Assembly (NCBI GenBank): GCA_964434425.1
Contig: CAYSVH010000005.1
Coordinates: forward strand, 62,001-126,000
Source of the DNA: CALMEC01 sp964434425
Lineage (GTDB): Bacteria; Actinomycetota; Thermoleophilia; Miltoncostaeales; Miltoncostaeaceae
Direction: 5' to 3'
DNA length: 64,000 nt
Under the pieces are notes generated by a model. It did no database searches. It was not told the DNA's origin and saw nothing but the letters and a program-made list of their open reading frames with translations. How positions within the stretch are numbered: the stretch's first letter is position 1; each line of letters begins with the position of its first letter. Positions 26,013 through 34,826 of this stretch are shown in pieces. A program made the translations under genes and the position numbers.

Positions 26013-27154
26013 GCCGGCACATTCCGCGGCAGTGTCGCGCTGACGGCCCAGCCGCGACCGGGGCAGGGACCGGCCTGGCACGCGCCACCCAGGAGGAGCG
26101 CACGTTCGGCCATCCCGGTGAGCCCGAACCCCGTGTCGGGGGCGGGATCGGCGGCGCCCGGATCACCGTCGTCGCGGACGACGAGGCTGACCGTCGACCG
26201 GTCGCCGGAGACGCGCACGCCGACCAGGGTGGCGTTCCGGGCATGACGCAGTGCGTTGGTGACCGCCTCCTGGGCGATCCGGAAGACCGCGGCGTCGATC
26301 GCCGCCGGGAGGGTGCCAAGGTCACCGGAGACCGTGACCTCCACCCGTGGCCCGGCGGGCGAGTCCCCGGACAGCCGCCCGAGATCGGCCACACCGGGCT
26401 GCGGGGTGTAGTCGGCCGGCGTCTCGTTGCGGAGTACGCGCACCATCGCCCGCATCTCCGCGAGCGTGCGCGACGCCTCCACCTCGATCACCTCCAGTGC
26501 CTCGAGTGACGACGAGGGGCTGGTCGCCGCGAGAGCGCGCCCTGCCTGCGCCTGCACGGCGATGGCGGAGACGTGGTGGGCCACCGTGTCGTGCAGCTCG
26601 CGCGCCAGGAGCACCCGCTCCTCGGACTTCACCTGCTCCAGTCGTCGTTCCCGGGCACCGTGCTGGGAACGCACGGCCCAGCCCAGGGCGAAGGCGGACA
26701 TCAGGACGGCGCCTCCTCCGATCGCTTCGGCGGCGCCGGGCCATTCGACGACGAATCCCATGGTGGCCGAGACCAGGATGATCGCCAGGCCCGCCACCGC
26801 CTCCCGCCCGGAGCCCCACCGGACGAGCGCGTAGGCCAGCACCAGGACGTAGACCATCGTGTGCACGTCGAGATCCGGTCCGCCGGATGCGATCAGGCCG
26901 ATGTCCACGAGCGTGACCACGCCGAAGGTGGTCGCGACCACCGCCAGCGGGTGGGTGCGCCGCCAGAGCACGAGCGGCGCCAGCGCGATCGTCATCGCCA
27001 CCGACAGCCCCCGTAGCGGCAGGTCATCACGCAGGACGCCCTCCAGCACCGCGCAGACCGTCACCAATGCCAGAAGCACCCAGTCCCGCCATACCCGAAC
27101 CGGCGGGGCCGAGGGCCGGGGTTCCTCCAGCAGGGACCGCAGTGGACCAGTCAT
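26009..27154 (-). CDS. DesK/NarX-type sensor histidine kinase
   Basis: A 381-residue membrane kinase. Four or five N-terminal helices (residues about 22-160) are followed by the HisKA_3 dimerisation helix with phospho-acceptor His in LARELHDTVAHHVSAIAVQ (near residue 202). The ATPase domain has the N-box EAVTNALRHA, the D-box VVRDDGDPG and the G-box GFGLTGMAERA. The sensory part has no recognised extracellular loop, so membrane state or a hydrophobic ligand may be sensed (inference). The ATG at 27154 lies 6 nt after TACATT, and GAGGGG sits in that gap. Confidence 0.92.
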   Translation of the reverse strand: MTGPLRSLLEEPRPSAPPVRVWRDWVLLALVTVCAVLEGVLRDDLPLRGLSVAMTIALAPLVLWRRTHPLAVVATTFGVVTLVDIGLIASGGPDLDVHTMVYVLVLAYALVRWGSGREAVAGLAIILVSATMGFVVEWPGAAEAIGGGAVLMSAFALGWAVRSQHGARERRLEQVKSEERVLLARELHDTVAHHVSAIAVQAQAGRALAATSPSSSLEALEVIEVEASRTLAEMRAMVRVLRNETPADYTPQPGVADLGRLSGDSPAGPRVEVTVSGDLGTLPAAIDAAVFRIAQEAVTNALRHARNATLVGVRVSGDRSTVSLVVRDDGDPGAADPAPDTGFGLTGMAERALLLGGACQAGPCPGRGWAVSATLPRNVPA

Positions 27155-27160
27155 CCCCTC

Positions 27161-27166
27161 AATGTA
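27161..27166 (-). promoter_or_regulatory. Candidate -10 (TACATT) of the kinase-regulator operon, leaderless
   Basis: TACATT ends exactly 6 nt before the ATG at 27154, the same hexamer and spacing as ruvC. The 6-nt gap reads GAGGGG, so a very short leader with a purine-rich site is an alternative. Confidence 0.45.
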
Positions 27167-27388
27167 GGGATGGAGCGCCCCGCCGGGAAACCGGCCGAAA
27201 GTCTGATCCTGCCCCGGCCGGCGGCGCGACCGGCTCGGAGCCTCGCGACCGATCCACGGGGAGCGGGCATCAGGAGCAGCGACCGAACCCCACCGGACAA
27301 CGACGCCCGGACCGCCCGACGTGTGGAGCCAGGCCGTCATCGAGAGTGCGGAACGTCCGTCAGATGGGACGGTGAGAGGCCATGACCG

Positions 27389-28138
27389 CTATCCGGCGAC
27401 GGCCTCCAGCACGTCCTCCGAGATGTCGAAGTTCGCGTACACGTCCTGCACGTCGTCGCTGTCCTCGAGCGCGTCGACGAGCTTGAGGAGCTGGCGCGCC
27501 TCCTTCTCGTCCGGCTGGACCGTTGTCTTGGGGACCATGCTGAGCTCGGCGGAGGCGTAGCCGATGCCCGCCTCGTCAAGGGCGGACCGGACCGCCATGA
27601 GCTCGGTGGGCTCCGTGGTGATCTGCCACTGCGTGCCGTCCTCGGCGATGTCCTCGGCGCCGGCCTCGAGTGCCAGGTCCATCAGGGTCTCCTCGTCGAC
27701 GTTCGCGCCGTCGACCAGGATGATGCCCTTGCGGTCGAACTGCCAGGCCACACTGCCGGGGGTGCCGAGCGATCCACCGTGCTTCGTGAAGATGTAGCGG
27801 ACGTCGCTGGCCGCGCGGTTGCGGTTGTCCGTGAGGATGTTGCAGATGATGGCGACACCCGCGGGTCCGTATCCCTCGTAGAGCACGGCCTCGTAGTCCT
27901 CGCCGTCACCGCTGCCCGCACCGCGCTGGATGGCGCGCTCGATGTTGTCCTTGGGCATGGACGCGTCGCGCGCCTTCTGGATGGCGTTCGCGAGGGTGGC
28001 GTTGGCGGCCGGGTCCGGTCCACCCTCCTTCGCCGCGACGATGATCGCGCGCGACAGCTTCGAGAAGAGCTGACCGCGCTTTGCGTCGGCGGCCCCCTTC
28101 TTACGCTTGATGGTGGCCCATTTACTGTGCCCCGACAC
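27389..28138 (-). CDS. yebC: YebC/PmpR family translation or transcription factor
   Basis: A 249-residue YebC protein. Family members (YebC/TACO1) help ribosomes translate difficult, proline-rich stretches, and some have been described as transcriptional regulators. The N-terminus SGHSKWATIKRKKGAADAKR is diagnostic; GYGPAGVAIICNILTDNRNR and the acidic C-terminal domain follow. The GTG at 28138 has an ideal ribosome-binding site (GGAGG, 8 nt upstream) inside the end of pdxT, with a 17-bp gene overlap. Third gene of pdxS-pdxT-yebC, an order seen in other actinobacteria. Confidence 0.96.
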   Translation of the reverse strand: MSGHSKWATIKRKKGAADAKRGQLFSKLSRAIIVAAKEGGPDPAANATLANAIQKARDASMPKDNIERAIQRGAGSGDGEDYEAVLYEGYGPAGVAIICNILTDNRNRAASDVRYIFTKHGGSLGTPGSVAWQFDRKGIILVDGANVDEETLMDLALEAGAEDIAEDGTQWQITTEPTELMAVRSALDEAGIGYASAELSMVPKTTVQPDEKEARQLLKLVDALEDSDDVQDVYANFDISEDVLEAVAG

Positions 28139-28757
28139 GTATCCCACCTCCCACGGTCTGCTTCGGTTCTCCCGTGTCTGCGCCCCGCACCATATCGACA
28201 TACAGCCGGTGCACGCGGGGATCGTCGGTCAGCTCCGGGTGGAACGCGGTGACGAGCATGTTGGCCTGGCGTGCCGCCACCGGGTGGCCGGACACCGACG
28301 CGAGGATCGCGACATCGTCACCGTACGACGCGATCCACGGCGCGCGGATGAAGACGGCCGGGTAGGGATCGCCGGTGATGCCGGAGATGCGGAGATCCGT
28401 TTCGAACGAGGCGATCTGCCGGCCGAAGGCGTTCCGCCGGACCTCGGTGTCCATGGTCCCGATGAGTGGCTGCGGTCCGTCCGTCGTGGCGCGCGACAGC
28501 ATGATCATGCCGGCGCATGTTCCGAAGACGGGAAGCCCGGCGCGGATGTCGCCGCGCATGGCCTCGACCAGGCCGCTGTCACCTCCGATCAGCCCGATCG
28601 TGGTGCTCTCGCCCCCCGGGATGACGAGCCCGTCCAGACCCGCCATCTGATCGACGGTGCGGACCTGGCGCGTGGTGACCCCGAGCGACTCCAGGAGGGC
28701 CTGGTGCTCGACGAAGGCCCCCTGGAGCGCGAGCACCCCGATCGAGAGGTCGCTCAC
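28122..28757 (-). CDS. pdxT: Pyridoxal 5'-phosphate synthase glutaminase subunit PdxT
   Basis: A 211-residue class I glutaminase that feeds ammonia to PdxS for direct pyridoxal 5'-phosphate synthesis. The catalytic triad is visible: Cys in PVFGTCAGMIML (near residue 80), and His/Glu in TAFHPELTDD. The PGGESTT oxyanion region is present. The GTG at 28757 overlaps the pdxS stop by 4 bp. The C-terminal 20 residues extend past the usual end and overlap yebC. Confidence 0.96.
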   Translation of the reverse strand: MSDLSIGVLALQGAFVEHQALLESLGVTTRQVRTVDQMAGLDGLVIPGGESTTIGLIGGDSGLVEAMRGDIRAGLPVFGTCAGMIMLSRATTDGPQPLIGTMDTEVRRNAFGRQIASFETDLRISGITGDPYPAVFIRAPWIASYGDDVAILASVSGHPVAARQANMLVTAFHPELTDDPRVHRLYVDMVRGADTGEPKQTVGGGIRVGAQ

Positions 28758-29659
28758 GAACCGCGGGTGTGAAGAAGCTGATCCTCGCGCAGGGTCTCCA
28801 TCCCAATGCCGACCATGGCCTCGCCCAGATCGGTCGACACTCGCGCGAGCACGTCCGGGTCCTCGAAGTGCGTGACGGCCTCGACGATGGCGCGGGCCCG
28901 CGGCGCCGGGTCGGCGCTCTTGTAGATGCCGCTCCCGACGAAGACGCCGTCGGCTCCCAGCTGCATCATGAGCGCGGCGTCCGCCGGGGTTGCGACACCG
29001 CCGGCCGAGAAGTTGACCACGGGCAGACGTCCCTCACGGGCGACCTCGCTGACCAGCTCGTACGGGGCGCGCAGATCCTTGGCGGCGACGTAGAGCTCGT
29101 CCTCACGGAGCGACGCGAGTCGGTTGATCTCACCGCGGATCGTCCGCATGTGCCGGACGGCCTCCACCACGTTGCCGGTGCCGGCCTCGCCCTTCGTGCG
29201 GATCATGGCGGCACCCTCGGCGATGCGGCGGAGCGCCTCGCCCAGGTCCGTCGCACCACAGACGAACGGCACGGTGAACGTGTGCTTGTCGACGTGGTTG
29301 GCTTCGTCCGCCGGCGTCAGCACCTCGCTCTCGTCGATGTAGTCGACCTCGAGGGACTGGAGGATCTGGGCCTCGACGAAGTGGCCGATGCGGCACTTCG
29401 CCATGACCGGGATGGACACGGCGTCCTGGATGGCGGCGATCACGGACGGGTCGCTCATGCGGGCGACGCCGCCGGCCACGCGGATGTCGGCCGGGATGCG
29501 CTCCAGCGCCATGACGGCGCAGGCACCCGCGTCCTCGGCGATCCTCGCCTGAACCGGTGTGGTGACGTCCATGATCACGCCGCCCTTCAACATCTGGGCG
29601 AGCCCGGCCTTGGCACGCATGGTCCCCACGCGCCCGTTCGGCGTTTCCTTCGACAACAC
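28754..29659 (-). CDS. pdxS: Pyridoxal 5'-phosphate synthase lyase subunit PdxS
   Basis: A 301-residue (beta/alpha)8-barrel that condenses ribose 5-phosphate, glyceraldehyde 3-phosphate and ammonia to pyridoxal 5'-phosphate. GLAQMLKGGVIMDVTTPVQA, the reactive-lysine region VMAKCRIGHFVEAQ and the C-terminal NFSAGGVATPADAALMMQLG are hallmark stretches. The GTG at 29659 and the next codon TTG (29656) are both possible starts; a GGGAG site lies 3 nt before the GTG and 6 nt before the TTG. A TACTAT -10 candidate sits at 29694-29699. Confidence 0.96.
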   Translation of the reverse strand: MLSKETPNGRVGTMRAKAGLAQMLKGGVIMDVTTPVQARIAEDAGACAVMALERIPADIRVAGGVARMSDPSVIAAIQDAVSIPVMAKCRIGHFVEAQILQSLEVDYIDESEVLTPADEANHVDKHTFTVPFVCGATDLGEALRRIAEGAAMIRTKGEAGTGNVVEAVRHMRTIRGEINRLASLREDELYVAAKDLRAPYELVSEVAREGRLPVVNFSAGGVATPADAALMMQLGADGVFVGSGIYKSADPAPRARAIVEAVTHFEDPDVLARVSTDLGEAMVGIGMETLREDQLLHTRGS

Positions 29660-29693
29660 TGGCTCCCGTCGGTCGACCCCTGTGAACAGGCGA

Positions 29694-29699
29694 ATAGTA
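29694..29699 (-). promoter_or_regulatory. Candidate -10 (TACTAT) of the pdxS-pdxT-yebC operon
   Basis: TACTAT lies 34 nt before the pdxS GTG, leaving a short leader with a GGGAG ribosome-binding site. No good -35 was seen. Confidence 0.4.
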
Positions 29700-29834
29700 C
29701 CGCCCGCGCCCCGCCGTGGACCCCTCGGCCGGGGCGGGCCGGCCAGGTGGCGACGGCGCGCGGTCCGATGAGCCCGGCGGACGGCTCCGTCATAGCCGAT
29801 GCCGCCACTCGCGCACCGCGTCCGTTCGGTCGAC

Positions 29835-29896
29835 GTGAGGCCGCTGGTGCCAGGCACCAGCGGCCTCACCCGGATCGGGAGGAAACGCTTTCCTCC
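29835..29896. terminator. Strong 17-bp palindrome plus second hairpin between pdxS and the RNB gene
   Basis: 29835-29851 and 29853-29869 are exact inverted repeats of 17 bp, so the tip must open to a small loop. Next to it GGAGGAAA (29878-29885) and TTTCCTCC (29889-29896) form a second stem with a 3-nt loop. Both flanking genes point away (divergent), so these are not ordinary gene-end terminators. Insulation from an upstream transcript or a protein-binding palindrome is possible. No other feature was seen in the 344-bp gap 29660-30003. Confidence 0.6.
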
Positions 29897-29991
29897 TGCA
29901 CTTCAGGTGGTTCTCACGACCCGCGGAAAACGTCTCGTGCGGATCGGCACGTTAACGCGTGTGGTCGGCGCCCGCGATCGGACCGCGGCGG

Positions 29992-29997
29992 TAGGTT
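29992..29997 (+). promoter_or_regulatory. Candidate -10 (TAGGTT) for the RNB gene, leaderless
   Basis: TAGGTT ends 6 nt before the ATG at 30004, and no ribosome-binding site is present. Confidence 0.4.
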
Positions 29998-30003
29998 CTC
30001 CCG

Positions 30004-31431
30004 ATGCACACGCGTCGTCACGTCACGGGCGATGGCCCCGGCTCGCCGCTCGTCCGTCGTTTCGCCGCGATCCGTGCCGAGTTCGACGTACCCGCCGGGT
30101 TCCCCGCCGACGTCGTGGCCGAGGCCCGTGAGGCGGCACGGGCACCGGCGAACGGCCTTCCCACCAGTGGCGCCGCGTTCTTCACCCTCGATCCGCCCGG
30201 AAGCCGCGATCTGGATCAGGCGATGCATCTGTCGCGGGACGGCTGCGGATTCCGCGTGCGATACGCCATCGCCGATCTGCCGGCGTTCGTCCGCCCGGGC
30301 GGCGCCGTCGACCGCACGGCGCGCGAGCGCGGCGTCACCGTCTACGCCCCCGACGAGCGTACGCCCCTGCATCCCGCGATCCTCAGTGAGGACGCCGCCA
30401 GCCTGCTCCCCGGTCTCGTGCGGTCCGCCTACGTCTGGGACATGCGACTGGACGGATCGGGCGAGATCGCCGACGTCGACCTCGTTCGGATGGAGGTCCG
30501 CAGCCGGGCCCGGATGGACTACCCGTCGGTTCAGCATGTGCTCGACCACGGCTCACCGGATCCACAACTCGTGCTCCTCCGCGAGATCGGGCGACTGCGG
30601 ACCGACATCGAGATGGCGCGTGGCGGCGCGAGCCTGGCACTGCCGGATCAGGAGGTGGTCCGGCAGCCCGGTGGATGGACCGTCCGGTTCGTCCCCCCGC
30701 TCGCGGTGGAGGAGTGGAACGCCCAGATCTCGCTCCTCACCGGCATCTCGGCGGCGACCATGATGGCCGAGGCCGGTACGGGCATCCTGCGGACCATGCC
30801 ACCCGCCGACCCGGCCGCCGAGAGGGATCTGCGGAGCGTCGCGACCGGGCTCGGGATCGACTGGCCCCCGGCGCGGACGTACGGAGAGATGCTGCGATCC
30901 CTCGATCGGTCCGACCCGCGGCACCTGGCGTTCGTGCACAGGGCCGCCCGGCTGTTCCGCGGAGCCTCGTACACGGTGATCGACGGCACGGCGTCACCCG
31001 GCGCTCCGCCGGTCCACGCGGCCCTCGCGACCCCGTACGCCCATGTGACCGCACCGCTGCGACGCCTGGTCGATCGTTTCGCCCTCGTCACATGCGAGGC
31101 CCTCCACGGCGGCCGGCCGGTCCCGGAGTGGGTCTCCGAGGGTCTTGGAGATCTGCCCAAGCTCATGTCGCGGGCGGCACGCCGGGCCGGGGGCGTGGAA
31201 CGTGCCTGCGTGGACGCCGTCGAGGCCGCGGTCCTCAGCACGCACGTGGGCGGGCGCGTGGCCGGCGTCGCCATCGACCAGGCCGACGACGACATGGTTC
31301 TCGTCCATCTGCCGCTATTAGGGGTCGCGGCCCGCGCCGTCGGACGCGCCTCACCCGGATCTCACCTGGAGGTCGACGTGGTCTCCGCATCGATCGATAC
31401 GGGGACCGTCGATCTGCGAATCGCCGGGTAG
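30004..31431 (+). CDS. RNB-domain (RNase II-like) ribonuclease
   Basis: A 475-residue protein dominated by an RNB catalytic domain. The metal-binding acidic cluster is TLDPPGSRDLDQAM (residues about 61-74), followed by YAIADLPAFVRPGG and TVYAPDERTPLHP, and later TPYAHVTAPLRRLVDRF, all hallmark RNB stretches. RNase II/R enzymes degrade RNA 3'-5'. N-terminal cold-shock and C-terminal S1 domains of RNase R are absent or reduced, so this is the short, standalone RNB type. It probably acts in RNA turnover; substrate preference cannot be told. It ends 6 bp before the stop of the convergent RpiR gene. Confidence 0.88.
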   Translation: MHTRRHVTGDGPGSPLVRRFAAIRAEFDVPAGFPADVVAEAREAARAPANGLPTSGAAFFTLDPPGSRDLDQAMHLSRDGCGFRVRYAIADLPAFVRPGGAVDRTARERGVTVYAPDERTPLHPAILSEDAASLLPGLVRSAYVWDMRLDGSGEIADVDLVRMEVRSRARMDYPSVQHVLDHGSPDPQLVLLREIGRLRTDIEMARGGASLALPDQEVVRQPGGWTVRFVPPLAVEEWNAQISLLTGISAATMMAEAGTGILRTMPPADPAAERDLRSVATGLGIDWPPARTYGEMLRSLDRSDPRHLAFVHRAARLFRGASYTVIDGTASPGAPPVHAALATPYAHVTAPLRRLVDRFALVTCEALHGGRPVPEWVSEGLGDLPKLMSRAARRAGGVERACVDAVEAAVLSTHVGGRVAGVAIDQADDDMVLVHLPLLGVAARAVGRASPGSHLEVDVVSASIDTGTVDLRIAG

Positions 31432-31437
31432 GCGTTG

Positions 31438-32271
31438 CTAGCCGGCCGCGGCGGTACCGGCCTCGACCGCGCTCAACGTGCGTGCCGGAGCCTGGGGCGC
31501 CATGGCGTCGGCCAGGGCCTGGGCGACGGCGACGAACGCCACGAGTCCCGGTGCCCCTCCCCCGCGCTCGTCGGCGGGCACCACGAGCGACACGGCCGCC
31601 CGCGCCACCGGCGACAGACTCGAGTCGACCAACGACACGCCGGGCAGGTTCTGGGTCCGTGCCGCCTCCAGTGCGGCGTCGGCAACGGTGATCTCACGGC
31701 CCACGGCCACGGCGAGCACCCCGGCGGTCTTCTCGAGACTGCCGAGCCGCGCACGGAAGCGGGGCTCGAGGCTCTCGATCACGACGACGGGCCGGCCGGC
31801 CCGCTCGATCCGCTCCTCAAGAAGAGCGATGACGGGGCGGGCGTGCCCTTCCCCGGCGATCACGATGGGGCTTCGCGCCGCGAGTGCGGCCGCGAGCGGT
31901 GCGATGCCGTCCGCACCGAGGCGCGACAGCGCGTCGTCCAGCGCCAGGTGATCGGCCGCGAACAGGTTCTTGATGCCGTCGCCACCCGTGAAGAGCCCCA
32001 GCTGACCCGCGCGGCGCGGCGGCAGCGCCGGGCGCTGCGCGGCACGCACGGTGCGCTGCAGTTCCGGGTAGCCGGAGTATCCGAGTGCCTGGGCGAACCG
32101 CACCACGGTGGCCGGGCTGCAGTGCGCGGCATGGGCGATCTCATGGGCGGACAGGAGGGGCAGCTCGGCGATGTGGTCCACCAGGTACCGGGCGAGCGCC
32201 TGCTGCGCCGGGCTGAAGGACTCGTACTCGCGGCGGAGCCGCTCGGCAAGGGTGTGGGCGTCAGGTGGCAT
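31438..32271 (-). CDS. RpiR-family transcriptional regulator (HTH + SIS)
   Basis: A 277-residue regulator. The N-terminal helix-turn-helix (residues about 1-80) shows SPAQQALARYLVDHIAELPLL and the recognition part CSPATVVRFAQALGYSGYPE. The C-terminal SIS sugar-phosphate-binding domain (about 115-250) has SPIVIAGEGHARPV. RpiR regulators typically respond to sugar phosphates and control carbohydrate catabolism. No sugar-utilisation operon is adjacent: neighbours are the RNB nuclease (convergent) and the AAA protein upstream on the same strand. The ATG at 32271 is chosen because it begins the standard HTH region. Confidence 0.85.
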   Translation of the reverse strand: MPPDAHTLAERLRREYESFSPAQQALARYLVDHIAELPLLSAHEIAHAAHCSPATVVRFAQALGYSGYPELQRTVRAAQRPALPPRRAGQLGLFTGGDGIKNLFAADHLALDDALSRLGADGIAPLAAALAARSPIVIAGEGHARPVIALLEERIERAGRPVVVIESLEPRFRARLGSLEKTAGVLAVAVGREITVADAALEAARTQNLPGVSLVDSSLSPVARAAVSLVVPADERGGGAPGLVAFVAVAQALADAMAPQAPARTLSAVEAGTAAAG

Positions 32272-32320
32272 CGCGGGTTTCGTTCGACGCGAGGCGCGTC
32301 GTCCCTTCCCGCCCTCCCGG

Positions 32321-33862
32321 TCAGGCCGTGGTGCCCTGTCCCTCGGACGCGGCGCTCTCACGGCGCGCCAGGGTCGCGGCCTCCGGACTCGCCGGCGACG
32401 GCCACACGAGGTCCTCGGGACCGAGGGTCGAGATGTCGACAGCGGGATCGTCAGCCGCGCGCCCGGCGTGCAGGCGCATGGCGTCCTCGAACAGATTCCG
32501 CACCTCTCGCGCGTTCCCGAACGTCGGGCCGGCGTTCTCGACCATGAGCACCGTCACCTCCGTCAACCGGGCGTCGCCCTCAGTCGACAGCACGTAGTCG
32601 TATTTCGCGATCATGCTCCGGAAGATGCCCGCCAGCTCCTCCGCCGAGTAGGACGCGAACTGCAGGATCTGCGAGAAGCGGCTCCGCAGACCCGGGTTGC
32701 TGTCGAGAAGACGGGCCATGGGCTCGTCGTACCCGGCGAGGACGACCGCGAGCCGGTCGCGGTGGTCCTCCATCCGCTTGAGCAGCGCCGCGATGGCCTC
32801 CTGCCCGAAGTCCTGCTGGCCACCGCCGTGCAGGGTGTACGCCTCGTCGATGAACAGCACCCCGTCGAGGGCCTGCGTGACCTTCTCGTCGACCTTCATC
32901 GCGGTCTGTCCGACATACCCGGCCACGATCCCGGCGCGATCCGTCTCGACCAGGTGGCCGGAGGCCAGGACGCCCAGCCCCTGATAGATGCGCCCCATGA
33001 GCCGGGCCACGGTCGTCTTGCCCGTGCCGGGCGGTCCGATGAAGACGAGGTGCAGACCCACGTCGGGGACCTTCTTGCCCTCCGCCTTCCGGCGTTCCTG
33101 GACGCTGATGAGGTCCGTGAGCCTCTCAATCTCCTGCTTGACGTCCGTCAGGCCGATGAGCTCGTTCAGCTCGGCCATGGCGGACTCGAGCTCTGCGGCG
33201 CGCTGCTCCGGGGTGAGCTCCTGCACCTGTGGGCTGGTCGCCCCCTCCAGGGCCGGAGCGCCCCCGGCGGCAACCTCCTTCGCGTCACCCGGACGACCCG
33301 CGGCGGTCAGCGCCGTCGCCCATTCGCGGCGCACGACGGCTGTGACGTCCGGGTCGACCGGTCGTGCCCCCGATGCCGCCGTGACGGCCTGCGCCAGTGC
33401 GTCCGCGGCGTGCGCGTGGTCACCCTGTTCGGTCGCGATGATGGCGAGGAGGCGCAGAGCGCGGACGGTGGCCCAGTCGGCGCCACGGATCCGATCGGCC
33501 AACCCGGCGGCTTCGTCGAGGGCCTCGCGGGCAGCGGGCAGATCCCCCGAACGCTGGAGCGCCACGCCGAGGTCGGTCAGCCACCCGCTGGCCAGCAGGT
33601 CCATGCGTCCCAGGGTCCGCACCTGGGCCACCGCGTCGGTGAGGGCCCTCACGGCGCCGGGCACGTCGTCCCGTGCGAGTGCCAGCTGCCCCCGCATGCG
33701 GGCGACCGTGGCCGGGACGAGTGGCTCGGTGCTCCGGAGCTCCAGCCGCCGGATGAGATCGCCGGCGTCCTGGAGTCGGCCGGCGGCGATGGCACGGTCG
33801 AACGCATCCGTGACCACTGCGAGTCGATTGGCTGGCACAGCACCCTCCGGCGTCGGGAGCAT
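32321..33862 (-). CDS. TPR-like repeat / AAA+ ATPase of the CbxX-CfqX (EccA-like) family
   Basis: A 513-residue protein. Residues 10-200 are alpha-helical and repeat-like (TPR-type: RAIAAGRLQDAGDLIRRLEL, AREALDEAAGLADRI). The C-terminal AAA+ module has Walker A FIGPPGTGKTTVA (residues about 274-286), Walker B DGVLFIDEAYTLHG, and the arginine finger region NPGLRSRFSQILQF. This layout matches CbbX Rubisco activase relatives and the EccA ATPases of type VII secretion, but neither Rubisco nor other ESX genes occur in the window. It is therefore an orphan unfoldase/remodeller of unknown client. Its ATG follows TAGACT by 12 nt. Confidence 0.82.
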   Translation of the reverse strand: MLPTPEGAVPANRLAVVTDAFDRAIAAGRLQDAGDLIRRLELRSTEPLVPATVARMRGQLALARDDVPGAVRALTDAVAQVRTLGRMDLLASGWLTDLGVALQRSGDLPAAREALDEAAGLADRIRGADWATVRALRLLAIIATEQGDHAHAADALAQAVTAASGARPVDPDVTAVVRREWATALTAAGRPGDAKEVAAGGAPALEGATSPQVQELTPEQRAAELESAMAELNELIGLTDVKQEIERLTDLISVQERRKAEGKKVPDVGLHLVFIGPPGTGKTTVARLMGRIYQGLGVLASGHLVETDRAGIVAGYVGQTAMKVDEKVTQALDGVLFIDEAYTLHGGGQQDFGQEAIAALLKRMEDHRDRLAVVLAGYDEPMARLLDSNPGLRSRFSQILQFASYSAEELAGIFRSMIAKYDYVLSTEGDARLTEVTVLMVENAGPTFGNAREVRNLFEDAMRLHAGRAADDPAVDISTLGPEDLVWPSPASPEAATLARRESAASEGQGTTA

Positions 33863-34041
33863 CGGTTCGGGGCGAGTCTAGTGTCCTTGCGTCAGGCGTT
33901 CGTTTGGTGTCCGCCGAGCGAATCTCCGGCGAGACACGGACGAAAGACCGCCGGAATACCGGGAATCTTCCAGCGGTCGAGGACACCGCCTCGCGATGAG
34001 ATGCAGCCGGCAAACGACCACGAACTCCTGACGCGGGACGC

Positions 34042-34170
34042 GAGATGGTTGACCTGCACGGTCTCGCGGTGTGGTTTCATCCCCCTCCGCGGCGCGGATT
34101 CGCCACCGGGCGACTCGGAAAGGACACCACCCTGACCATCGGCGCCCGGCGACGCCCCTCATCCGCCGGG
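34042..34170 (+). repeat. Dispersed palindromic repeat, copy B
   Basis: Shares with copy D the left end (GCACGGTCTCGCGG, GCGGCGCGGATTCG) and, nearly base for base, the central block CACCGGGCGACTCGGAAAGG, then ACACCACCCTGACC, ATCGGCGCCCGG. The right-hand arm is shorter than in A and D. It lies in the 382-bp divergent gap between the AAA gene and pgsA; the rest of that gap (33863-34041) shows nothing definite. Confidence 0.8.
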
Positions 34171-34231
34171 GGCGCATCGCCACGCTCGGTACCGATGACG
34201 GTCCGCCCCGGGTGAGGTCACCGCGGCCACG

Positions 34232-34237
34232 TATCAT
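34232..34237 (+). promoter_or_regulatory. Candidate -10 (TATCAT) of the pgsA-plsY operon, leaderless
   Basis: TATCAT ends 7 nt before the GTG at 34245. No ribosome-binding site lies between them. Confidence 0.45.
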
Positions 34238-34244
34238 CCCGCCC

Positions 34245-34826
34245 GTGTCCAGCCCGCTCCTGAACGCACCCCTCGCGGTGACCTGGCTTCGCGTGATCGC
34301 GATTCCGGGCCTGATGGTGCTCCTGCTCATGGATCCGGACCGCATCCCCGGCGGTCGCTGGTGGGCGTTCGGCGTCTTCGTCGGCGCCGTCCTGACCGAC
34401 TGGGTCGACGGCCGCATGGCCCGCTCGCTGGGACAGGTGACCGTCCTCGGCTCGTTCCTCGACAGCCTCGCCGACAAGCTCCTCATCACCGCGGCGCTGG
34501 TGGCGCTGATCGAGATCGACGAGATGACGGCGTGGGCGGCCATCATCATCATCTCGCGCGAGTTCGCCGTCACCGGCCTCCGCATGATCGCCGCCACGGA
34601 GGACCTCATCATCCCGGCCGGCAACCTGGGCCGCTGGAAGATGACGAGCCAGAGCATCGCGCTCGCCTGGATCATCGCACCCGGGGGGCCGAAGCTCGTC
34701 GAGGACATCCTCCTCTACATCGCCCTCTTCCTCACCATCCTGTCCGGTGCGTACTACTTCATCATGGCGCGCCGGCGGCTCTTCGGAGGCAAGCCCACGG
34801 GCACCAAGACGCTGGAACGCCTGTGA
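34245..34826 (+). CDS. pgsA: CDP-alcohol phosphatidyltransferase, PgsA-like
   Basis: A 193-residue membrane enzyme that joins a CDP-diacylglycerol lipid to glycerol 3-phosphate (phosphatidylglycerophosphate synthase) or a related alcohol. The family motif D-G-x2-A-R-x8-G-x3-D-x3-D is seen in DWVDGRMARSLGQ and LGSFLDSLADKL. Several membrane helices follow. The GTG at 34245 begins SSPLLNAPLAVTWLRVIAIP, the usual N-terminus. It overlaps plsY by 4 bp, so the two acyl-lipid enzymes are co-expressed. Confidence 0.9.
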   Translation: MSSPLLNAPLAVTWLRVIAIPGLMVLLLMDPDRIPGGRWWAFGVFVGAVLTDWVDGRMARSLGQVTVLGSFLDSLADKLLITAALVALIEIDEMTAWAAIIIISREFAVTGLRMIAATEDLIIPAGNLGRWKMTSQSIALAWIIAPGGPKLVEDILLYIALFLTILSGAYYFIMARRRLFGGKPTGTKTLERL

